Shown here: in pieces, positions 62,701-64,000 of the stretch | Position numbering within the stretch: position 1 is the first letter of the stretch | Layout of the letters: the number at the start of each line of letters is the position of its first letter | Source: Vavraia culicis subsp. floridensis | Taxonomy: Eukaryota; Microsporidia; Pleistophoridae | Assembly: GCF_000192795.1 (NCBI RefSeq) | Contig: NW_007360635.1 | Location: forward strand, 2,759-66,758 | DNA length: 64,000 nt | Direction of reading: 5' to 3' | Position numbers and translations under genes: made by a program | The notes under the pieces: model-generated | The model's input: only the letters and a program-made list of their open reading frames with translations | Told to the model about the DNA's origin: nothing | Databases searched by the model: none

Positions 62701-63843
62701 ATGACTATTTCCTCAGACATTGTTGTTGTTTATGAAGAGAAGAGGGAAAAGGTACATGGAAAGAAGGATGAAGAGAGGAAAGGGAGGCGTTTTGCACATG
62801 ATACAAATGTAAGTATGGAATGTGGCTGTCATAAATGCTTAAATAGCGGTTCAGAGGAGAAAATCGAACACTTTCCCGATGAACGTGTCAAGCGAAGGAG
62901 AAAGTGGAGTAATTCACCTGTAACTGCTAGAGAAGATGTTTCAAATCTTTCTATCAGTCTCTTAGATCTTCCCTTCAAGATAAGGGAGGATGACGACGAG
63001 AAAAACCTGCGGTACTTGAAAAGGTTCGAGGTTGGAGAAGTTAGCAAAATGAGGGATGATGAGCAAGGTGTTAACGAGGATACAGTCATCAAACAAAACG
63101 TTGATGTAGAAAGTAACAATATTTTTAGCTGTGATGCAGGATCGGACACTGTTGATCCTGTATTTATACTGTACCACTTCTCAATTCCTGACATTCTAAA
63201 GAGGTACGGAAATGATCTCAAGTTGAACTTCAACTTTCATAATGAAAATTCGGTGATAATAAAAGACCTAGAATCTATGGCAGAAAGATCCTTTCCCGTC
63301 GTTAATTGCACCACTGAATTGAAAAACATGAGCAACTACAAAACCGAAAAGCTCATATTCCTGTACAATATGAAGAACCTCGAAAAAAATATAAGAAAAA
63401 AAGCGAAAGACAGCTATCTGTCCTCACTTGAGAAACGGACACTGTACCAGGATGCCAATGAGTTAACCACGGTAAAACAAGACTTATTCAACTTCCAAAT
63501 GGAGAACAGTTCCAACTTTATTTGTATAGAAAGCGCAAACGATTTATTAATAGCACTGAAGAATATCATACGCCACAAAGAATCAGTGTTTGTACCGAAA
63601 GTAAAGAAATACACGGACAAGAACAAATTCCTAATGAACATGCTTGAATTTATACCCGGTATTTCTAAAAATGTGAGTCGTACGATTGTTGACACGTACA
63701 AATCCCTGAGAGATATCGTAGAATGCGAGGATTTTAGTAAATTGAAAGTTTTTGATGATGAAGGCAGCAGTTTTAGACTGATAGGAAAGAAACAAAGTGA
63801 TTTGATCAGGGATGTTCTCAGCAAAGAACAGCCACTGAGTTGA
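62701..63843 (+). CDS. Eme1/Mms4-like (XPF/MUS81-family) protein
   Basis: 380 aa. The first ~150 residues are charged and disordered. From about 155 the order fits an ERCC4-type nuclease-like domain without the catalytic GDxnERKxxxD motif. IFLYNMKNLEKNI is followed by an ESANDLLIALKNII segment near residue 275. A tandem helix-hairpin-helix follows at about 312-375 (LEFIPGISKNVSRTIVDTYKSL, then FRLIGKKQSDLIRDVLS). Loss of the catalytic motif with retained HhH pair is typical of Eme1, the non-catalytic partner of Mus81 in cleaving branched DNA during repair. FAAP24-like proteins have the same features and cannot be excluded. The GGG-type signal ends five bases before the ATG, confirming the start. 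Confidence 0.55.
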   Translation: MTISSDIVVVYEEKREKVHGKKDEERKGRRFAHDTNVSMECGCHKCLNSGSEEKIEHFPDERVKRRRKWSNSPVTAREDVSNLSISLLDLPFKIREDDDEKNLRYLKRFEVGEVSKMRDDEQGVNEDTVIKQNVDVESNNIFSCDAGSDTVDPVFILYHFSIPDILKRYGNDLKLNFNFHNENSVIIKDLESMAERSFPVVNCTTELKNMSNYKTEKLIFLYNMKNLEKNIRKKAKDSYLSSLEKRTLYQDANELTTVKQDLFNFQMENSSNFICIESANDLLIALKNIIRHKESVFVPKVKKYTDKNKFLMNMLEFIPGISKNVSRTIVDTYKSLRDIVECEDFSKLKVFDDEGSSFRLIGKKQSDLIRDVLSKEQPLS

Positions 63844-64000
63844 ACAGTTGAATGCTAAATATGTTGTGATCGTTCATCATGTAAAAGTGCGATATGCTGT
63901 AATAAAATGGTTTTTAGACTTTTCTTAGACACTACCAAGTGCTAACATACTTTTGCTGCAGCGCAGTACTGGGTTGAATGACTACTCCACGATGGCATGT
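63844..64000. other. Right edge, intergenic
   Basis: No gene; contains AATAAA at about 63901, a plausible polyadenylation signal of the Eme1-like gene. Confidence 0.4.

Noticed and set aside
1..64000. CRISPR arrays, bacterial operons, riboswitches, rRNA genes
   Set aside because: None seen; gene content is eukaryotic and spacer sequence shows no regular repeats.

Overview
This window looks like a piece of a microsporidian genome (an intracellular fungal parasite with reduced eukaryotic machinery). The intact genes are compact, apparently intronless and strongly diverged versions of core eukaryotic proteins: IQGAP-type RasGAP, Nic96/Nup93, glycyl-tRNA synthetase, MCM3, Exo84, a two-CH fimbrin, a cyclophilin, a gamma-tubulin complex component, Cdc25, a MYST acetyltransferase, an ING/PHD protein, Noc2, the diflavin reductase Tah18, Enp2 and an Eme1-like protein. 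Most start codons sit a few bases after a CCC (or GGG) run, the start-associated signal known from microsporidia. Long intergenic stretches and transposon debris suggest a larger, less compact microsporidian; a Trachipleistophora/Vavraia-type relative is a guess, not shown here.

Layout. 1-10,130: a decayed Helitron helicase fragment, then minus-strand genes for an IQGAP-like protein, Nic96 and glycyl-tRNA synthetase. 10,684-11,393 is an assembly gap. 11,394-24,161: two inverted copies of a repeat (A); at both copies the same end of the repeat lies next to the truncated 3' end of a conserved gene (MCM3, then a Sec23 fragment). Exo84 and the fimbrin-like gene lie between the copies. 24,162-35,564: an island bounded by a second, near-identical inverted repeat (B, 1,688 bp per arm). 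Each arm carries an intact gene for the same FAR-17a/AIG1-like membrane protein. The roughly 8-kb interior holds a coiled-coil gene with an apparent frameshift, a 2.6-kb gene for an unrecognised protein with a leucine-rich-repeat-like tail, and a reverse-transcriptase remnant. 35,565-64,000: mostly ordinary housekeeping genes, including an FG-repeat nucleoporin-like protein, two small single-span membrane microproteins (46 and 44 aa) and a possible V-ATPase subunit F.

How the genes fit together. Several gene groups touch the same process: actin and cytokinesis (IQGAP, fimbrin), nuclear pore (Nic96, FG protein), NuA4-type chromatin acetylation (MYST acetyltransferase and ING protein, 1.7 kb apart and divergent), ribosome biogenesis (Noc2, Enp2), secretion (Exo84, broken Sec23), and DNA replication or repair and cell cycle (MCM3, Eme1-like, Cdc25, gamma-tubulin complex). 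There is no operon-like arrangement; neighbours are on both strands. The least explained part is 21.4-35.6 kb, where repeats, broken genes and lineage-specific genes are concentrated.
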